Source: Dehalococcoidia bacterium
GTDB lineage: Bacteria > Chloroflexota > Dehalococcoidia > Lucifugimonadales > SHYF01
Reading direction: 5' to 3'
Length of the DNA stretch: 7,060 nucleotides
NCBI GenBank assembly: GCA_009692985.1
Contig: SHYF01000085.1
Location: 1-7,060 of the forward strand
Made by a program: the position numbers and the translations under genes. Below, in pieces: positions 4,993 to 7,060 of the stretch. The notes beneath the pieces are model-generated. The model saw only the letters and a program-made list of their open reading frames with translations. It made no database searches and was not told the origin of the DNA. The first letter of the stretch is position 1. Each line of letters begins with the position of its first letter.

Positions 4993-7060
4993 ATGGCAAC
5001 CACCGCCGATAAGACTGGCACAAAGTACATCGGCAAGTCCGTAGAGAAGGTGGATGCGCTGGAGAGGGTGACAGGAAAGGCCACCTTTGGAGCAGACATC
5101 CATCTGCCCGGAATGCTCTACGGCAAGGTGCTACGCAGCCCCCATCCTCACGCCTTGATCAAACGCATAGACACCCGCAAAGCAATGGCCCTGGACGGTG
5201 TGAAGGCCATAGTCACCGCCGCCGACTTCCCTTCTATAGATACCACCGGCACCATAGGGGGTGAATTGCTGGTCAACATCATGGACCTGCGGAGAATGGC
5301 CCTGGCCCACGACAAAGCGTTGTACGACGGCCACCCTATCGCCGGGGTAGCCGCCACCACTCCCGAAATTGCTGAACATGCCCTGGAGCTGATAGAGGTC
5401 GTATATGAGGTCCTGCCGCCAGTGGAGAACTCCCTGGACGCAATGAAACCCGGTGCTCCACTACTTCACGGAGATCTCTACACCAAGACCCTGGGAGAGA
5501 AGCCATCCAAACCCAGCAACATAGCGGCCTACATAGAGTCTGGACGCGGGGACATGAACCGTGGCTTCGCCGAGGCCGACCTGGTCCACGAGACCACCTA
5601 CTCCACGGTTATGGTGCACCAGGGCTATATAGAACCCACCGCTGCCACGGCCTGGGTCCAGCCCGACGGCAAAGTAACTGTGTGGTCCTCCACCCAGGGC
5701 ATCTTTGGTATCCGGCGGTCCCTTTCGACGCTGCTAGACATGCCGCTGCATAGGGTGAACGTCGTTCCCATGGAAACTGGCGGGGCGTTTGGCGGCAAGA
5801 TTTACGCCATCCTGGAACCCCTGGCGGTTCTGCTCTCCAAAAAGTCAGGTCGCCCTGTCAAAATTGTGATGTCTCGCGCCGAGGTGTTCCGAGCTACGGG
5901 GCCGGGGTCTCCTATGCACGCCGTAATCAAGACGGGCTCCAAGAAGAACGGCACCCTGACAGCCTGCTACGCCAAGATCATAATGGATGCCGGCGCATTC
6001 CCCGGCGCTCCCGTAGGTGGCGCCGCGGCGGTAAGCTTTGGCCCCTACAAGGTGGATAATCTCAGAATTGAAGGTTATGACGTTGTGACAAACAAACCCC
6101 GGGTGCAGGCGTACCGCGCACCGGGTGGCACGCCCATCGCCTTTGCCATAGAGAGTCACATGGATGAGGTGGCGGAAAAGTTGGGCATAGACCCCCTGAA
6201 GTTCCGGTTGATCAATGCACCCGAGGAAGGGGACAAGGCGACCAACGATCAGCCATACAACCGCATCGGGATGAAGGAGATTGTGAGGCGGATCTCCCGC
6301 CACTCTTGCTGGACCACACCCCTGGAGCCTGGCCCTCACCGGGGCCGCGGGCTGGCCTTCGGCTACTGGCAGGGAGCCACCCTCACATCCAGCGCCACCC
6401 TCATTGTTAACTCCGATGGCACAATGACAGTGAACAGCGGCCAGGTGGACCTGACAGGCACCCGTACCACCACACGGCAGATCGTCGCAGAGGAGATGCA
6501 GGTGGACATAGAGGACGTGGACGCCCGGGTGGGTGACACTGACTCCTCGCCCTACACAGACCTGAGCGCGGGCAGCAGGACCGCCTATAGCTTTGGAGCG
6601 GCTGTCAATGCAGCGTGCAAAGACGCCCTCGCTCAGCTAAAAGGCCACGCTGCCGCCCAGTTCCAGGTAGATGCCAAAGAGGTTCAGTACGCCAATGGCA
6701 AGTTCTGGGTGAAGGACAACCCGGAGCAGAATGTAACCCTGCCCGCCCTGGCTGCCAACACGCTCCGCCGGGCCAGCGGCCCTATCTGCGGCTACGGCAC
6801 GGTAACCCGCTTGCAGGCAGCCCACCAGTTCGCCGCCCACGTCGCAGACGTGGAGGTGGACCCGGAAACAGGAAAGGTCACAGTCCTTCGCTACACCGCC
6901 TTCCAGGACGTTGGAAGGGCAATCAACCCCGTCCAGGTGGAGGGCCAGATGCAAGGAGGCGCGTCCCAGGGCGCGGGATGGGCGCTGTCGGAGTATTACC
7001 ACTACGACAAAGGTGCCTTGCGCAATCCCACATTCCTGGACTACCGCATGCCCACGGCCC
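4993..7060 (+). CDS. Molybdenum hydroxylase, molybdopterin-binding (large) subunit, xanthine dehydrogenase family (3' end cut)
   Basis: The frame is open for 689 codons and runs off the right edge; family members are usually about 750-800 residues. The product binds the molybdopterin cofactor and hydroxylates the substrate with oxygen from water. Seen: the N-terminal domain IGKSVEKVDALERVTGKATF (from 13); TQG (234-236); the cofactor motif GGAFGGK (263-269); the active-site loop AYRAPGG (373-379); GDTD (514-517) and AGSR (526-529); the DVG..NP segment and QGG..QG (about 640-660). The catalytic glutamate near the C-terminus lies beyond the window. Form I CO dehydrogenase has AYxCSFR in the active-site loop; this protein lacks that cysteine, so CO oxidation is unlikely. 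Candidate substrates are aldehydes, N-heterocycles or other aromatics; none can be chosen. The ATG has AGGGAGAGG ending 6 bases upstream, overlapping the end of the Fe-S gene. Confidence 0.95.
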   Translation, partial: MATTADKTGTKYIGKSVEKVDALERVTGKATFGADIHLPGMLYGKVLRSPHPHALIKRIDTRKAMALDGVKAIVTAADFPSIDTTGTIGGELLVNIMDLRRMALAHDKALYDGHPIAGVAATTPEIAEHALELIEVVYEVLPPVENSLDAMKPGAPLLHGDLYTKTLGEKPSKPSNIAAYIESGRGDMNRGFAEADLVHETTYSTVMVHQGYIEPTAATAWVQPDGKVTVWSSTQGIFGIRRSLSTLLDMPLHRVNVVPMETGGAFGGKIYAILEPLAVLLSKKSGRPVKIVMSRAEVFRATGPGSPMHAVIKTGSKKNGTLTACYAKIIMDAGAFPGAPVGGAAAVSFGPYKVDNLRIEGYDVVTNKPRVQAYRAPGGTPIAFAIESHMDEVAEKLGIDPLKFRLINAPEEGDKATNDQPYNRIGMKEIVRRISRHSCWTTPLEPGPHRGRGLAFGYWQGATLTSSATLIVNSDGTMTVNSGQVDLTGTRTTTRQIVAEEMQVDIEDVDARVGDTDSSPYTDLSAGSRTAYSFGAAVNAACKDALAQLKGHAAAQFQVDAKEVQYANGKFWVKDNPEQNVTLPALAANTLRRASGPICGYGTVTRLQAAHQFAAHVADVEVDPETGKVTVLRYTAFQDVGRAINPVQVEGQMQGGASQGAGWALSEYYHYDKGALRNPTFLDYRMPTA

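Noticed and set aside
5845..6339. 164-codon open frame on the minus strand inside the large subunit gene
   Set aside because: Antisense to conserved molybdopterin-binding motifs; no start signal or recognisable domain.
4993..7060. Annotation as CO dehydrogenase large subunit (coxL)
   Set aside because: The active-site loop lacks the cysteine of form I CO dehydrogenase, so the family name is used without the CO-specific gene symbol.

Overview
This 7.06 kb window (about 59% GC by eye) holds five protein genes in two opposed blocks. No RNA genes, CRISPR array, transposase or phage genes are visible. The gene content, TTG and GTG starts, frequent ATA isoleucine codons and a dispersed-repeat-like element containing TGAGC..(C)GAAGG motifs suggest an environmental bacterium, possibly of the Chloroflexota (Dehalococcoidia/SAR202-like). 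That assignment is inference from recalled patterns, with no database search behind it.

Left block, minus strand (1-3247). A 450-residue major facilitator transporter (1895-3247) is followed, after 106 bp, by a large von Willebrand factor A (VWA) protein that runs off the left edge (1788 to 1). The VWA protein has a charged N-terminus, a strikingly methionine/glutamine-rich middle, a possible winged-helix segment and a C-terminal VWA domain with a complete MIDAS metal site. The 106-bp gap contains a perfect nested set of inverted repeats that can fold as a three-way junction. It ends one base from the VWA gene's ribosome binding site and overlaps a candidate promoter.

Right block, plus strand (3407-7060). 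Three genes encode the subunits of a xanthine dehydrogenase/CO dehydrogenase-family molybdenum hydroxylase, in medium-small-large order: FAD subunit, [2Fe-2S] subunit and molybdopterin subunit (cut by the right edge). The molybdopterin subunit carries AYRAPGG where form I CO dehydrogenase has its Cys-bearing loop, so it is an organic-substrate hydroxylase or aldehyde oxidase type rather than a CO oxidiser. The true substrate cannot be read from the sequence.

The two blocks diverge from a 159-bp intergenic region. It has a near-consensus sigma70-type promoter for the hydroxylase and a candidate minus-strand promoter whose -35 box shares the same bases. A reasonable reading is a small uptake-and-oxidation locus: the transporter imports a small organic molecule and the hydroxylase oxidises it. 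Between the FAD and Fe-S genes lies an unusual 229-bp non-coding insert with two perfect hairpins and a repeat motif. It begins just after an orphan consensus Shine-Dalgarno sequence, as if a repeat element had separated the original ribosome binding site from its gene.
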